DNA of 64,000 bases from Leptolyngbya ohadii IS1 (GCF_002215035.1 NZ_NKFP01000004.1:125726-189725), one strand, 5' to 3'; shown: positions 44,216 through 53,823, numbered from the stretch's first letter. Notes: generated from the sequence alone by a model not told the origin. Numbers and translations: made by a program.

Positions 44216-44446
44216 TCAAGAAATTACGCGAAAGTCCTCCGGCGAGAGGGACAGCAGCACTTCCTCCTGGTCAACTTTAATGATCCATCGCCCCGTTAAC
44301 TGCCCATCCTGTACAAGTTCTGGTGTAAGGATTCTGCCAGTTTTTCCTGCAACGTAGTCCGGCTGAAGGATTTGGACTCGATCGCCGACTCGAATTTCTA
44401 GTTCGCTCACCCCTGAACTTGTCTTCGCTATCTTTTGCATTGACAA
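44216..44446 (-). CDS. Small SH3/KOW-like protein of unknown function
   Basis: 76 residues; a second ATG at 44440 is also possible. The stretch LEIRVGDRVQILQPDYVAGKTGRILTPE looks like a KOW or SH3-like beta barrel (GDxVxV ... GxxGxI). There is no membrane segment. The function is unknown. It is convergent with the small gene at 43902-44180. Confidence 0.6.
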   Translation of the reverse strand: MSMQKIAKTSSGVSELEIRVGDRVQILQPDYVAGKTGRILTPELVQDGQLTGRWIIKVDQEEVLLSLSPEDFRVIS

Positions 44447-44875
44447 GGTTAATAAAAGCCAAGCAGTTTATAACCTTTCCTTAACCTTACAGCGAAAGGG
44501 ACAACTCTTCATGCCTCTGCTTGCCTCCTCATATCTCCATTTAGCGCCTCATACCTCACTCATGGGCAAAAGCCAGTCCTTTCTCTCCTAGTTCGCTGAC
44601 TCAGGGGACTTACAGTAGGTGATTTGGAGTAGATGGCTTACGCACAGAGACTACGCCTATTCTGCTATTTGGAATACACCTCACCTGATAGAAAGTTACT
44701 CAGATTGGTGGATTGTCAAGTAGGTGTCACATTTCTTAAGCTGTGGGTAGTTAAGCAAACAGGGTTCGATCGCCGAACCGCAGTCTTAGCTTCAAGGCTT
44801 TTCCAAAGTCCTTTCTCAGTTCATCTTTTCCAGCTCAAACCACCCTATAGCGTTTATCCATCAAGGAGCAAAACA
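44447..44875. other. Intergenic region without a recognised gene
   Basis: About 430 bp between divergent small genes, with only an upstream extension of the 44876 frame. Nothing notable is seen. Confidence 0.45.
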
Positions 44876-45115
44876 ATGCATACCGAAAATCCCCTGGACT
44901 TGATGCCCTTCCTAGCTAGTCTGAGAAGCGGTCTGTGGCTAGTTGGTCTTTCCTCCTGGATTTTTGGCATCCTCGATCGCAGCTTGGCTTCCTTTTCCGA
45001 TGGCTACTTGTCGGCGATTGACATTGCCCAAATTGCGACGGCTTCTTTCTTCTTTGTAAGCTGGATGCTGCTAAAGCCCAACGCCAAAAAAGTACCTTCT
45101 CCCAGCGTGGAATAG
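44876..45115 (+). CDS. Small two-helix membrane protein of unknown function
   Basis: 79 residues from the ATG at 44876, selected because AAGGAG lies 7 nt upstream; the longer frame from 44633 is not supported. Two hydrophobic segments (LRSGLWLVGLSSWIFGIL and IAQIATASFFFVSWMLL) flank an acidic loop. No family is recognised. Confidence 0.65.
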   Translation: MHTENPLDLMPFLASLRSGLWLVGLSSWIFGILDRSLASFSDGYLSAIDIAQIATASFFFVSWMLLKPNAKKVPSPSVE

Positions 45116-45328
45116 GCAAGGAGTAAGCTTGAGCTAGCTTGATTGATGGCTCAATTGATCACAAATCAGCAAAACGACATCGACCGTCTGCCCTGATAAA
45201 ACTCTTATGGATTAACGGGCTGGGACGATCGAAGTGATTCAGAATATTGAATTTAAATTCAGCAAAGGAACGTCTGATAGTAGCACTAGTATTAGCACTA
45301 AGCGGCACGACCCTCCAATGCAGAATCG

Positions 45329-46849
45329 TCATTGCGACACAGAATTGTCATCTCGGCGCAGTCGCCCGTATAGCTCGGTGAAATAGCGTAGCCGTCCGAC
45401 AATATCGGAATTAAGCGCACCGTACCAGTAACGCCAGTTCCAGTTTCCTTCCTGCTGACTGGGAGCATTCATCCGGGCGTCGCTATCGAGTCCCAGCAAA
45501 TCCTGCAAGGGAATGATTGCCTGGTTTGCCACTGAACTGAATGCCAGCCGAATCAGATCCCAGTGGATGCCGTCCTGACTGGTGCAGCCCAAGTAGTTGA
45601 TGACGCGCTGCTGTTCTTCCTGGGAGCGTTTGTAGAACCAGCCCACAGTCGTATCGTTGTCGTGGGTTCCGGTATAAACAATGCAGTTACGCGGATAACA
45701 AAACGGCAGATAGGGATTATCCGATCCAGAATCGAAAGCAAAGTGCAGGATCTTCATGCCGGGGAATTCAAACTCGTCCCGCAGTTCTTCGACTTCTGGC
45801 GTAATTAAGCCTAGATCCTCAGCGACGATCGGCAAACCGCCTAATTCCTGCCTGAGCCGCTGAAAAAATTCCCGTCCAGGAGCCTTAACCCATTCGCCGT
45901 TGATTGCAGTCGTTTCGTTCCCCGGTACCGCCCAGTACGCTTCAAAGGCGCGGAAGTGGTCGATTCGCACCAGATCTACCATGTCGAACAGCGATCGGAA
46001 CCGCTGCATCCACCAGCGAAAGTCTTCTTTTTGAAGTTCCTCCCAGTTGTAGATCGGGTTGCCCCAGAGCTGTCCGGTTGCACTGAAATAGTCTGGCGGT
46101 ACGCCTGCCACCAGCGTTGGTTTCTTCGTCTCTTCGTCCAGGCAGAAGAACTGCGGGTACGCCCACACATCCGAGCTGTCAAACGCCACATAGATCGGGA
46201 CATCGCCCATAATGCGGATGCCTTTCTCGTTGGCGTACTGCTTCAGTGCCGACCACTGCCGGAAGAACTGAAACTGCATGAACTTATGAAAAAACACCTC
46301 AGATGCTAGCTTGTCGCGCCACTCCTGCATTGCTTCCGGTTGACGACTGGCGATCGACGCCTCCCAGGTATTCCAGTCCGCCCCATCGTGGGCATCCTTG
46401 AGGGCACGAAACAGCGCGTAGTCCTCCAGCCAGTCCGCCTTTTCCTGACAAAACTGGTCAAATTCCTTCATACGATCGGGGTCTGCCTGGGTCTGAAACG
46501 CTTCGCAGGCTTTCCGCAGCAGGGGCATTTTAACGTGATGCACCCAGCCAAAATCGACTTTCTGAGGAAATTCTGGCAGTCCGTGAAAGTCTTCCTCGCT
46601 CAGCAGTCCGTCTTCCTTGAGGCGATCGGGGCTGATCATCAGCGGATTGCCCGCCATTGCCGAAAATGCCAGATAGGGCGAATCTCCGTATCCGGTAGGT
46701 CCCAAGGGGAGGATCTGCCAGATTCGCTGTCCGGCTTGCGCCATAAAATCGATAAACTCATACGCCGCACCTCCCAGATCGCCAATGCCAAAGCGGCTGG
46801 GAAACGAAGTCGGATGCAGCAGAATTCCACTTTCTCTAGGGAAGGACAT
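45329..46849 (-). CDS. malQ: 4-alpha-glucanotransferase (amylomaltase)
   Basis: 506 residues from the ATG at 46849 (MSFPRESGILLHPTSFPSRFGIGDLG, the family start); the frame extends 15 codons further. GH77 motifs are present: WQILPLGPTGYGDSPYLAFSAMAGNP, DLVRIDHFRAFEAYWAVP (catalytic Asp), IVAEDLGLITPEV (acid/base Glu) and YTGTHDNDTTVGWFY. It transfers maltooligosaccharides in glycogen metabolism. Confidence 0.96.
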   Translation of the reverse strand: MSFPRESGILLHPTSFPSRFGIGDLGGAAYEFIDFMAQAGQRIWQILPLGPTGYGDSPYLAFSAMAGNPLMISPDRLKEDGLLSEEDFHGLPEFPQKVDFGWVHHVKMPLLRKACEAFQTQADPDRMKEFDQFCQEKADWLEDYALFRALKDAHDGADWNTWEASIASRQPEAMQEWRDKLASEVFFHKFMQFQFFRQWSALKQYANEKGIRIMGDVPIYVAFDSSDVWAYPQFFCLDEETKKPTLVAGVPPDYFSATGQLWGNPIYNWEELQKEDFRWWMQRFRSLFDMVDLVRIDHFRAFEAYWAVPGNETTAINGEWVKAPGREFFQRLRQELGGLPIVAEDLGLITPEVEELRDEFEFPGMKILHFAFDSGSDNPYLPFCYPRNCIVYTGTHDNDTTVGWFYKRSQEEQQRVINYLGCTSQDGIHWDLIRLAFSSVANQAIIPLQDLLGLDSDARMNAPSQQEGNWNWRYWYGALNSDIVGRLRYFTELYGRLRRDDNSVSQ

Positions 46850-47127
46850 AGCCAGACGGGAGGAAGAACAGAAGGAACAGGTAGGAGTAGACAAACGAAT
46901 GGCGGAACCGGAATGCCTATCCCAGGGACAGCCTCGGAACCCGCTAACTTCCTTAATCTTGCCGATCGCAGGATAATCAGGAATCTGTCTACAGGAACAT
47001 GATGCTCTCGGTTTGACTCTATCACGCCGCCCTGGGGGATTCTATTAGGAAATCTTGAAGAGGAAATCAAGAACACCGAGCGATCGGTTTTGGGGTTTAC
47101 GATTTCTAAAAGGTTAATTGCCTTGTG

Positions 47128-47210
47128 ACAAGCTTTGTGAACCATTTCATGAACAGCTTCACAACCAGCTTGACCAGTAGCTTGATGAACGGCTTGGCTA
47201 GGGCTTGGTG
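47128..47210. repeat. Degenerate repeat built on AAGCT(T/G)
   Basis: Five to six imperfect 12-18 bp units such as AGCTTTGTGAACC and AGCTTGATGAACG. In one minus-strand frame it would encode an amphipathic Lys/Leu repeat, but no start codon with a ribosome site precedes it. Confidence 0.6.
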
Positions 47211-47228
47211 AGAAAGCAAAACAGAGCA

Positions 47229-47253
47229 AGAAAAAGAGACACGCGATCGTGTC
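47229..47253 (-). terminator. Rho-independent-type terminator after the rhodanese-like gene
   Basis: GACACG-ATCG-CGTGTC forms a hairpin followed on the minus strand by TCTTTTTC. It lies about 160 nt past the rhodanese-like stop. Confidence 0.75.
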
Positions 47254-47414
47254 CCCTTCTCAAATGAAATGAAACTCCAGAGATAATTTCAACTGAATTT
47301 AATTGAAACTAATCAGAATGAATCATCTAAACGTAAGCCCCTTAATCATGCGTTGAGTTGCACAGAAATCAGAATTTGATCGGACAAAACAATGCTTATT
47401 AGAGCAATTTTTTC

Positions 47415-47906
47415 CTAAGGACGCATAGGCTTTTCGTGAGCCTTTTCCTGAGCAAAATCCTTCAGTCGCTCCACAACATTGTAAGCACCCGGACCCGGCG
47501 ACACATTCGAGGCAATGCCTTCGATCCAGCCTTCAATTTCGCGCCATGCTTTCAGTCCGCCTTTCAGTTCAGCTACCTTTTGGAAGCCTGCCTGACGGAG
47601 CTTTTGGGCAGCCTGAGCTGTTTGCTCATCGTCAGAACCATACACATAGAGATCCCGCTCTTTGCGAATCGTTGCTTCCGCTAACTGGGGCACTTTGTCC
47701 ATCGGCATGGTGATTGCACCCATAATGCGGCATTCATTAAAAGCATCGTGATCCCGCACGTCAATAATCGTCAGCCCCGGTTCGCCCCATTCCAGACGGG
47801 ACTTTAATTCATACGCCGTTGCCTGAGAGTGAAAACCAGGAGGAGTCGGCGTTACATCGGGCAGATTATCTTTTCCCTTTACAATCAGATCTTGAATGGT
47901 ATCCAT
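47415..47906 (-). CDS. Rhodanese-like protein, probably without sulfurtransferase activity
   Basis: 163 residues. The rhodanese fold is visible from about residue 28 (ATAYELKSRLEWGEPGLTIIDVRDHDAFNECRIMGAITMPMDKVP) to KVAELKGGLKAWREIEG. The active-site loop, normally Cys followed by five residues, reads YVYGSDDEQTA and has no cysteine. It may therefore bind rather than transfer sulfur. The C-terminal extension is Pro/Gly and charge rich. A clear terminator follows. Confidence 0.85.
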   Translation of the reverse strand: MDTIQDLIVKGKDNLPDVTPTPPGFHSQATAYELKSRLEWGEPGLTIIDVRDHDAFNECRIMGAITMPMDKVPQLAEATIRKERDLYVYGSDDEQTAQAAQKLRQAGFQKVAELKGGLKAWREIEGWIEGIASNVSPGPGAYNVVERLKDFAQEKAHEKPMRP

Positions 47907-48363
47907 GTTTTTGTGTTTATTTTTTGTTAATCACCTTCAAGGGATCACGATAAACAAGTAGCTTTAATATCGCCTCTCCCCTGAGGGATAACACAGATTT
48001 ACGGCAGTAATCAAAAGAGATAAATCTATCTTTTTTAGGAGACTCTACAGCGTTTTTCACTCTCTTAAGGTATGGGGGTGCGGGGGCTGTGCCCCACTTC
48101 TTGATTAGCCTGGAAAAGGCTGTATAAGAGACGCGACAGAAGAATATTGACCGATTGTCAAGGCAAAAAAATCGCGCGTTCCCTGCAATTCCTAACATCA
48201 CTTGGCTTCGCAGCTCTTGGCTCTCAAAGGAGATATCGGAAAAGCCGCCTTCGACTTAGTTCTTGCCAGAGGATAGGCGATCGGTTTAGGTTAAAGGCTG
48301 CGTGGCTTAATTGCCGTAATGCGTTTATTGCTGAGTTTTTGATTCCTATCGATTCCGCCCCCT
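47907..48363. other. Divergent intergenic region
   Basis: 457 bp between the rhodanese-like and GGCT-like genes. It contains a small palindrome GGGGC-TGT-GCCCC near 48081-48093, similar to dispersed cyanobacterial repeats. No gene is supported. Confidence 0.45.
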
Positions 48364-48744
48364 ATGAAACAGGTCTTTATCTGCGGTTCTGCCCTGCGGG
48401 GACAGCCCGATCACCAAAATCTTCAGTCTGCCCAGTTCATCCGCGAGGCTAAAACCCAGCCGCTTTACCGTCTTCATGCTGCACAGGACGGTTGGCATCC
48501 GGCAATCTATCAGGTAGCAGAAGGGGGAATTTCAATTCCAGGCGAACTTTACGAACTGACTGACGAGCAGTACGACTATCTCGTATCTACCGAGCCTCCG
48601 AATATGTATCCCGGTGATGTGGTGCTGGAAAGCGGCGAAGTCGCAACCGCGATGCTCTACCCCCGTGAACTAGTGGAACAGTATAGCTGGCCCGATATTT
48701 CCCATCTTGGCGGGTGGACAGCTTACAAAGCCAGCCAGGTCTAG
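48364..48744 (+). CDS. Gamma-glutamylcyclotransferase-like protein
   Basis: 126 residues with the beta-barrel pattern of the GGCT/AIG2 superfamily: an N-terminal strand with a Gly-rich loop (VFICGSALRGQPDHQNL) and ISIPGELYELTDEQYDYLVSTEPPNMYPGDVVLESG. The Glu in the SxEPPN segment may be the catalytic acid. It resembles the C-terminal domain of allophanate hydrolase as much as GGCT, so the substrate is uncertain. Confidence 0.72.
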   Translation: MKQVFICGSALRGQPDHQNLQSAQFIREAKTQPLYRLHAAQDGWHPAIYQVAEGGISIPGELYELTDEQYDYLVSTEPPNMYPGDVVLESGEVATAMLYPRELVEQYSWPDISHLGGWTAYKASQV

Positions 48745-48965
48745 CCGTCTGCCGCTCCTCTCTGGGCTGGGCAAGCCAGACAATCTGCATCCGGACAATC
48801 CGCGAAAACTTGGAAACAGTCTCCCTGCAAACTTATGATAGAGACAGGAGAACAGATCGAAGCCTGCAACGGGTTATCGCTCCGGGTGTTCTGTCTTATC
48901 TGTGTGAATCTGTGTAAACAGGCTGCAAACAGGCAATGCTAAGAGGCAATTGAGACTGCGATTGT

Positions 48966-50039
48966 ATGGTCAAAACTGTTGAAGTCCAGGGGTTTCCCCA
49001 TGCTTACGAGCTAACGGCTGCCACCGATGCGCCGATCGTGCTGGTGTTTGTGCATGGATGGCTCCTCAGTCAGGCTTACTGGCAACCCGTGGTCGAACAG
49101 CTTGCGGGAGATTACCAGTGCCTGACCTACGATTTGCGCGGTTTTGGTCAGTCTCAGCCGATCGCCGCCAGTCCTGCGGTTGCGGAACCCCTGCCTAGCC
49201 TCACAGAAACCGTCGCAGAAACTATCACAGAGCCGATGGTCGAGAAAACCGCCGTCACCGTTGCCAGTCCTGCTGCACGGACGATCGACTATTCTCAAGA
49301 GATATCCAGGGAGGTTTCCGCTGTCTCGCTGCCTCGCACCGATGCTTCTCTTGCACCGTCTGAGTCTGCAAGTTCGACGACGGAAGCCGGGACAATCCAG
49401 TCCTATACCCCTGCCGCCTACGCTCAGGATCTAATTCACCTTCTGGAAAAGCTAAACCTCAAAAAAGTTTGGGTGGTAGGGCATTCCCTGGGAGGCAGTA
49501 TTGCCCTTTGGGCAGCCCATCTTGCACCAGAGACAATTGAGGGAGTCATCTGCATTAACTCCGGCGGCGGCATTTACCTCAAAGAGGAATTCGAGCAGTT
49601 CCGACGGGCAGGAGAAAAGCTGGTGCAGTTTCGTCCCCGGTGGCTGTCCTACATTCCCTTTCTCGATTTGATGCTGACCCGGATGAACGTTCATCGTCCG
49701 ATCGATCGTCTCTGGGGAAAACAGCGTTTGCAAGACCTGCTCACTGCCGATGCTGCTGCTGCCCTGGGGAGCCTGCTCGATTCAACGACGGAAGCTGAAG
49801 TTCACCAGTTACCGCAGGTGGTTTCCCAGATTTCGCAGCCCGTTCACTTCATTGCCGGCCAAAAAGACACCGTGATGGAACCGCAGTATGTCCGCCATCT
49901 GGCAAGCTTCCACCCGTCGTTTGAATTCTGTGGGCAAAATGTCAGCGAAATTGAGAACTGCGGACACCTGGCAATGATCGAGCAGCCAGAAACCACTGTC
50001 GCTGAAATTCGATCGATTTTAGGGAAGCATGGGGTTTGA
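48966..50039 (+). CDS. Alpha/beta hydrolase with a low-complexity insertion
   Basis: 357 residues. The fold is clear: LVFVHGWLLSQAYWQPVVEQL (oxyanion HG), YDLRGFGQSQP, nucleophile motif VVGHSLGGSIALWAA, and ENCGHLAMIEQPE near the end (catalytic His). Between the FGQS loop and the nucleophile, about 65 residues rich in Thr, Ser, Glu, Ala and Pro (residues about 65-130) are inserted, which most relatives lack. The substrate is unknown. Confidence 0.85.
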   Translation: MVKTVEVQGFPHAYELTAATDAPIVLVFVHGWLLSQAYWQPVVEQLAGDYQCLTYDLRGFGQSQPIAASPAVAEPLPSLTETVAETITEPMVEKTAVTVASPAARTIDYSQEISREVSAVSLPRTDASLAPSESASSTTEAGTIQSYTPAAYAQDLIHLLEKLNLKKVWVVGHSLGGSIALWAAHLAPETIEGVICINSGGGIYLKEEFEQFRRAGEKLVQFRPRWLSYIPFLDLMLTRMNVHRPIDRLWGKQRLQDLLTADAAAALGSLLDSTTEAEVHQLPQVVSQISQPVHFIAGQKDTVMEPQYVRHLASFHPSFEFCGQNVSEIENCGHLAMIEQPETTVAEIRSILGKHGV

Positions 50040-50111
50040 AGGTTAGTGAGTTAGATCCTGGAAGCCCTCTAAATTCTCCACGGATGGGGGACTTTGAAAC
50101 CTAAAGATAAT

Positions 50112-51155
50112 TCAGTGAGACTCACGATATAGCTCCATTACTTCCCCCAGAGACATCCGCGACTGAACGCCTAGCATCAACGAAGAAACGTGACCGCGAT
50201 CGAGATGATCTGCCGCAGCACAGGCAATCATTGCCGCATTGTCAGTACAGAACTTAAGGGGCGGAAACATGACGCGCAGCCCGTGTTCCTCTGCTGCCGT
50301 TTGCAGATGATGGCGTAATCCGCTATTTGCCGCTACTCCGCCGCCGATCGCGATCGTCTTCAGTCCGTAGTCGAGGGCACAGGCGATCGTGCGTTTGGTG
50401 AGTGCTTTGGCAACCGCTGCTTGGAAGCTTGCCGCCAGATCGGGGACAGCGAGATCTTCAGGGGAAACGGTTTGGGTGAGGCGCAGTACAGCCGTTTTTA
50501 AGCCGCTAAAGCTGGAGTCGTAGGGATGGTAGCCGCCTTCCGGCAGGGAGATTTTGCCTTCGGGCAGGGCAAATGCAGCGGGATTTCCTTCCTTCGCGAG
50601 GCGATCGATGACGGGACCACCCGGATAGCCCAGGTCAAGCAGCCGTGCCACTTTGTCGAACGCTTCTCCGGCAGCATCGTCGCGGGTCTGTCCCAGGGTT
50701 TCGTAATGTCCGCAGTCCTTCACGTAGATCAAACTCGTATGTCCGCCGGATACCAGTAAACACAGGAAAGGCGGCTGGAGTTCCGGTTCGCTCAGATAGG
50801 AGGCGTAGATGTGTCCCTCCAGGTGATGCACGCCCAGAAATGGCTTTTGGTGCAGCATTGCCAGGGTTTTACCTGCCGTCAGACCCACCAGCAGCGCACC
50901 GACTAAACCAGGGGCACAGGTTGCCGCCACGCCGTCAATTTGCTGCCAGCTTAGACCCGCCTGCTGCAACGCCTCATCAATTACCCAATTCACATTTTCG
51001 AGATGCTGCCGCGAAGCCAGTTCGGGCACAACGCCACCATACTGCTGATGCAGCTTAATTTGCGACGACACGACATTGCTTAACACCTGCCGACCACACA
51101 CGATCGCCACAGAGGTTTCATCACAGCTTGTTTCGATTGCCAGAACGGTAGACAT
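50112..51155 (-). CDS. tsaD: tRNA N6-adenosine threonylcarbamoyltransferase TsaD
   Basis: 347 residues from the ATG at 51155 ([15 protein letters not shown], the family start); the frame is open to 51317 but the extension lacks similarity. The metal-binding motif [10 protein letters not shown] and the ASKH-fold segments [30 protein letters not shown] and [14 protein letters not shown] are present. It transfers the threonylcarbamoyl group to A37 of tRNAs that decode ANN codons. Confidence 0.97.
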   Translation of the reverse strand: MSTVLAIETSCDETSVAIVCGRQVLSNVVSSQIKLHQQYGGVVPELASRQHLENVNWVIDEALQQAGLSWQQIDGVAATCAPGLVGALLVGLTAGKTLAMLHQKPFLGVHHLEGHIYASYLSEPELQPPFLCLLVSGGHTSLIYVKDCGHYETLGQTRDDAAGEAFDKVARLLDLGYPGGPVIDRLAKEGNPAAFALPEGKISLPEGGYHPYDSSFSGLKTAVLRLTQTVSPEDLAVPDLAASFQAAVAKALTKRTIACALDYGLKTIAIGGGVAANSGLRHHLQTAAEEHGLRVMFPPLKFCTDNAAMIACAAADHLDRGHVSSLMLGVQSRMSLGEVMELYRESH

Positions 51156-51677
51156 GGGATTGATTTCGTCGAACTGAAGTGAGTTGGGTCTGAGTTTGAT
51201 AGGGCGATCGGATAGCAGGGATTGCCTGAGGGAATTGGGTATGGCAGCGAGGCTGGATTGTGGATTGAGTTTTCTGGCTGGGTGGGATAGACCCCGATGG
51301 ACGGGCAAGGTGCCCATCTCACAAGAGTTACAGGGAGTTCAATTCACTGATTTGTTCATTATCCTGTATTTCCATCTGAAGCGTGTTGGACTCTTGGCGA
51401 TCGGTCGGGTTGTCAGCGATCGTCAATTCTTGCGGCTAATCCGCTCAAGGCTCCACGAGTGCCGATTCGTTCTGATAATGTATTTTTCCCGTTTGTCTTT
51501 CGTATCAGAAATCCCAAAAATGATCACGGCACGAATTCCGATAAGCTGAAGGAAGCCGCGAGACTTAGAATTCAGGCGCTACATTGCACTAATGCATCCT
51601 GCGGGAAGCTTTTCTTATCCTGATCCTGCTCATCCTGATATTGAAGTCATCCTGATATTTAACTTAAGGACAATGCC
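51156..51677. other. Divergent intergenic region between tsaD and the aldolase gene
   Basis: About 520 bp. Just upstream of the aldolase gene is a degenerate direct repeat (about 51618-51662) built on TCATCCTGATATT. Otherwise nothing specific. Confidence 0.45.
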
Positions 51678-52580
51678 ATGCTTGCCTCCACGCTGGAACT
51701 GATGGAAACCGCCCACCGGAATATCTATGCGATCGGCGCGTTCAACGTCTACAACCTGGAGGGGGTGCAGGCAGTCGTTAAGGCGGCAGAGGCAAATCGC
51801 AGTCCGGCAATGCTGCAACTCCATCCCAGTGCGCTAAAGTACGGCGGATCGCCCCTGGTTGCCCTGTGCTTAGAATCTGCGAAAAATGCCTCCGTGCCCA
51901 TTTCCGTCCACCTGGATCACAGCACCTCTGCTAGCGCCATCAAGCTCGCCCTGAGTGCCGGAATGAGTTCCATCATGGCGGACGGCTCCCACCTGCCCTA
52001 CGAAGAAAATCTTGCCTTTACCCGCGATATGACCGAGCTTGCCCACGCACAGGGAGCGATCGTAGAAGCCGAAATCGGCAGAATTAGCGGCACGGAAGAC
52101 GGACTATCAGTGTCCGAAAAAGAAGCTAAGATGACCGACCCGATCCAGGCAGGCGAATTTGTCCGCGCCACCGGAGTCGATGCCCTCGCAGTCACGATCG
52201 GCAATGTGCATGGCGAATACCGCAGCGAACCCCGCCTGGATTTCAATCGCCTCGTCCGCATCCGCGAAAGAGTAGGTCGTGTGCTGCTCGTCCTCCACGG
52301 TGCCTCCGGTCTACCCGCCTCCATGATCAGCAAATCGATCGAATTAGGCGTTTGCAAATTTAACGTCAACACCGAAGTCCGTCAGGCCTATATGACCACG
52401 ATTGGTTCCGATGTCTGCACCGCCGAAAAAGCCGACCTCCTCCCCTGCATGGAAGAATCGATCGCCGCCATGCAAGAAGTCATCACCGAAAAAATGCGTC
52501 TCTTCGGCTCCGCGAATAAGGCACATCTGCATGAAACTCCCTATGCCATGATGCTTGCTGCTCAGCGGTATCGGGGGTGA
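51678..52580 (+). CDS. Class II (zinc-dependent) ketose-bisphosphate aldolase family protein
   Basis: 300 residues. Zinc-site motifs are clear: SVHLDHS (His-x-x-Asp-His), NVHGEYRSEP, and VLHGASGLPASMI, with NVNTEVRQAY near the end. It is closer in size to GatY/KbaY/IolJ-type aldolases than to the larger (about 359 residues) main cyanobacterial FBP aldolase, so it may act on another ketose bisphosphate. AAGGA precedes the start. It is followed by a minisatellite. Confidence 0.87.
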   Translation: MLASTLELMETAHRNIYAIGAFNVYNLEGVQAVVKAAEANRSPAMLQLHPSALKYGGSPLVALCLESAKNASVPISVHLDHSTSASAIKLALSAGMSSIMADGSHLPYEENLAFTRDMTELAHAQGAIVEAEIGRISGTEDGLSVSEKEAKMTDPIQAGEFVRATGVDALAVTIGNVHGEYRSEPRLDFNRLVRIRERVGRVLLVLHGASGLPASMISKSIELGVCKFNVNTEVRQAYMTTIGSDVCTAEKADLLPCMEESIAAMQEVITEKMRLFGSANKAHLHETPYAMMLAAQRYRG

Positions 52581-52587
52581 GTGAGGG

Positions 52588-52785
52588 GTGGATGAGTGGA
52601 TGGGTGGATGAGTGGATGGGTGGATAGGGGAAGAGGGAGGTTGAAGGGTTGGAGTCGGGATGGAATTAGAGATCTGGAAGTCGATCGCCCTAAACGATCT
52701 CAATCTACTAGCACCCTGTATCCAAATACTTCATTTTCCACTCTTCCACCCATCCACCCATCCACCCATCCACTCCCCACTACCA
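52588..52785. repeat. Inverted pair of octamer minisatellites between the aldolase gene and def
   Basis: 52588-52628 carries about five copies of TGGATGGG/TGGATGAG and 52744-52785 carries the complement (CCATCCAC type). The two arms are about 115 bp apart and can pair into a long cruciform or transcript stem. The same octamer occurs inside the cobD-like gene. Confidence 0.8.
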
Positions 52786-52850
52786 GAGAACAGCCCAATT
52801 GATTAAGATAGAACTAGCGAGTAACAAAATTCATTGCGCCAAACGAGGTC

Positions 52851-53414
52851 ATGACAGCTCAAATCCCGGTTGAGAAAAAGAAATTAGAGAAGGCACCCCT
52901 GTCGCTGCACTATATGGGCGATCGTGTCCTGCGTCAGCCTGCAAAACGGTTTACCAAAATCGATGAGGAAACGCGGCGCCTGGCACGGCAAATGCTGCAA
53001 ACCATGTACACCGAAGACGGTATCGGATTGGCTGCACCTCAGATTGGTCTGAACAAGCAAATGATTGTGGTTGATGCCCAACCCGACGAAGCCGCAAACC
53101 CGCCGATCGTCCTGGTCAATCCGGTCATCACTGCTGAAAGCAACGACCTGTGTGTGATTCAGGAAGGCTGCCTGAGCATTCCGGGCGTATTTCTGGATGT
53201 GACTCGCTCAAAAGTGATTGAAGTGTCCTATAAGGACGAAACGGGAAGACCTCAGAAGCTACGGGCAGATGGTCTGCTGGCGCGGGTGATTCTGCACGAA
53301 ATCGATCACCTGAACGGAATTCTGTTTGTCGATCGCGTGGATAATGCGATCGCAATGAATCAGGAACTCGTGAAGCACGGCTTCTCTGTCAAGGATGTGC
53401 GGCAGATTAAGTAA
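52851..53414 (+). CDS. def: Peptide deformylase
   Basis: 187 residues with all three active-site motifs: GIGLAAPQIG, EGCLSIPG (metal Cys) and HEIDHLNGILF (metal His and catalytic Glu). It removes the formyl group from nascent proteins. The about 25-residue N-terminal extension is usual in cyanobacterial enzymes. It is followed by a strong terminator. Confidence 0.97.
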   Translation: MTAQIPVEKKKLEKAPLSLHYMGDRVLRQPAKRFTKIDEETRRLARQMLQTMYTEDGIGLAAPQIGLNKQMIVVDAQPDEAANPPIVLVNPVITAESNDLCVIQEGCLSIPGVFLDVTRSKVIEVSYKDETGRPQKLRADGLLARVILHEIDHLNGILFVDRVDNAIAMNQELVKHGFSVKDVRQIK

Positions 53415-53516
53415 ACCGCATCTCAGTGAATTGCATCTCAGAATGCAAAATTGGTAATGCGGAATTGAGGGGGAGATGCCATTTTTCACCCCCCATCTAG
53501 CCCAACTCAAGCAAAA

Positions 53517-53550
53517 GGCGGCACGAAATCACATTTTGCCGCCCCTTTTT
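53517..53550 (+). terminator. Rho-independent-type terminator after def
   Basis: GGCGGC and GCCGCC form a stem around a loop of about 15 nt, followed by CCTTTTT. It lies about 100 nt past the def stop. The A-run before the stem could make it partly bidirectional. Confidence 0.82.
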
Positions 53551-53619
53551 GTATAAAAATATTTCTGTGCTTGATTCTTGATCCCATTCTTCATTCTCTG
53601 ATCGGAGGTAGGATTTCTC

Positions 53620-53823
53620 GTGACTCCAATGACTGCAAAAAGTGGCGTGCTGCTGGCTGGTTCCTGTGTAGCGGCGATCGCTGCCGTAGGTTCTGTCTTT
53701 GAGCTTTCGTCTGGTACGCCTCAATTGGGCACTGTAACGACCAGCATTATCCTGGCACTTGCCGTCCCACTCACCGCTATTTTCTTTGTCGCAGCCGTCC
53801 AGGATGCCAGAGCGAATCTGTAA
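53620..53823 (+). CDS. Small two-helix membrane protein of unknown function
   Basis: 67 residues from a GTG at 53620 with CGGAGGTAGGA upstream; an ATG at 53629 is also in frame. Two hydrophobic segments (GVLLAGSCVAAIAAVGSVF and SIILALAVPLTAIFFVAAV) are joined by a short polar loop, and the tail is QDARANL. No family is recognised. It has its own ribosome site and lies after a terminator, so it is probably monocistronic. Confidence 0.65.
   Translation: MTPMTAKSGVLLAGSCVAAIAAVGSVFELSSGTPQLGTVTTSIILALAVPLTAIFFVAAVQDARANL

Larger units (their letters stand above)
46850..47414. other. Intergenic region with repeats and a terminator
   Basis: 565 bp between malQ and the rhodanese gene, both minus strand. 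It contains an AAGCT-rich degenerate repeat (47128-47210) and a strong terminator at 47229-47253. No gene is supported. Confidence 0.5.

Noticed and set aside
46639-47229. 196-codon minus-strand frame upstream of malQ
   Set aside because: It overlaps the malQ 5' end in another frame and runs through the AAGCT repeat. There is no family similarity.
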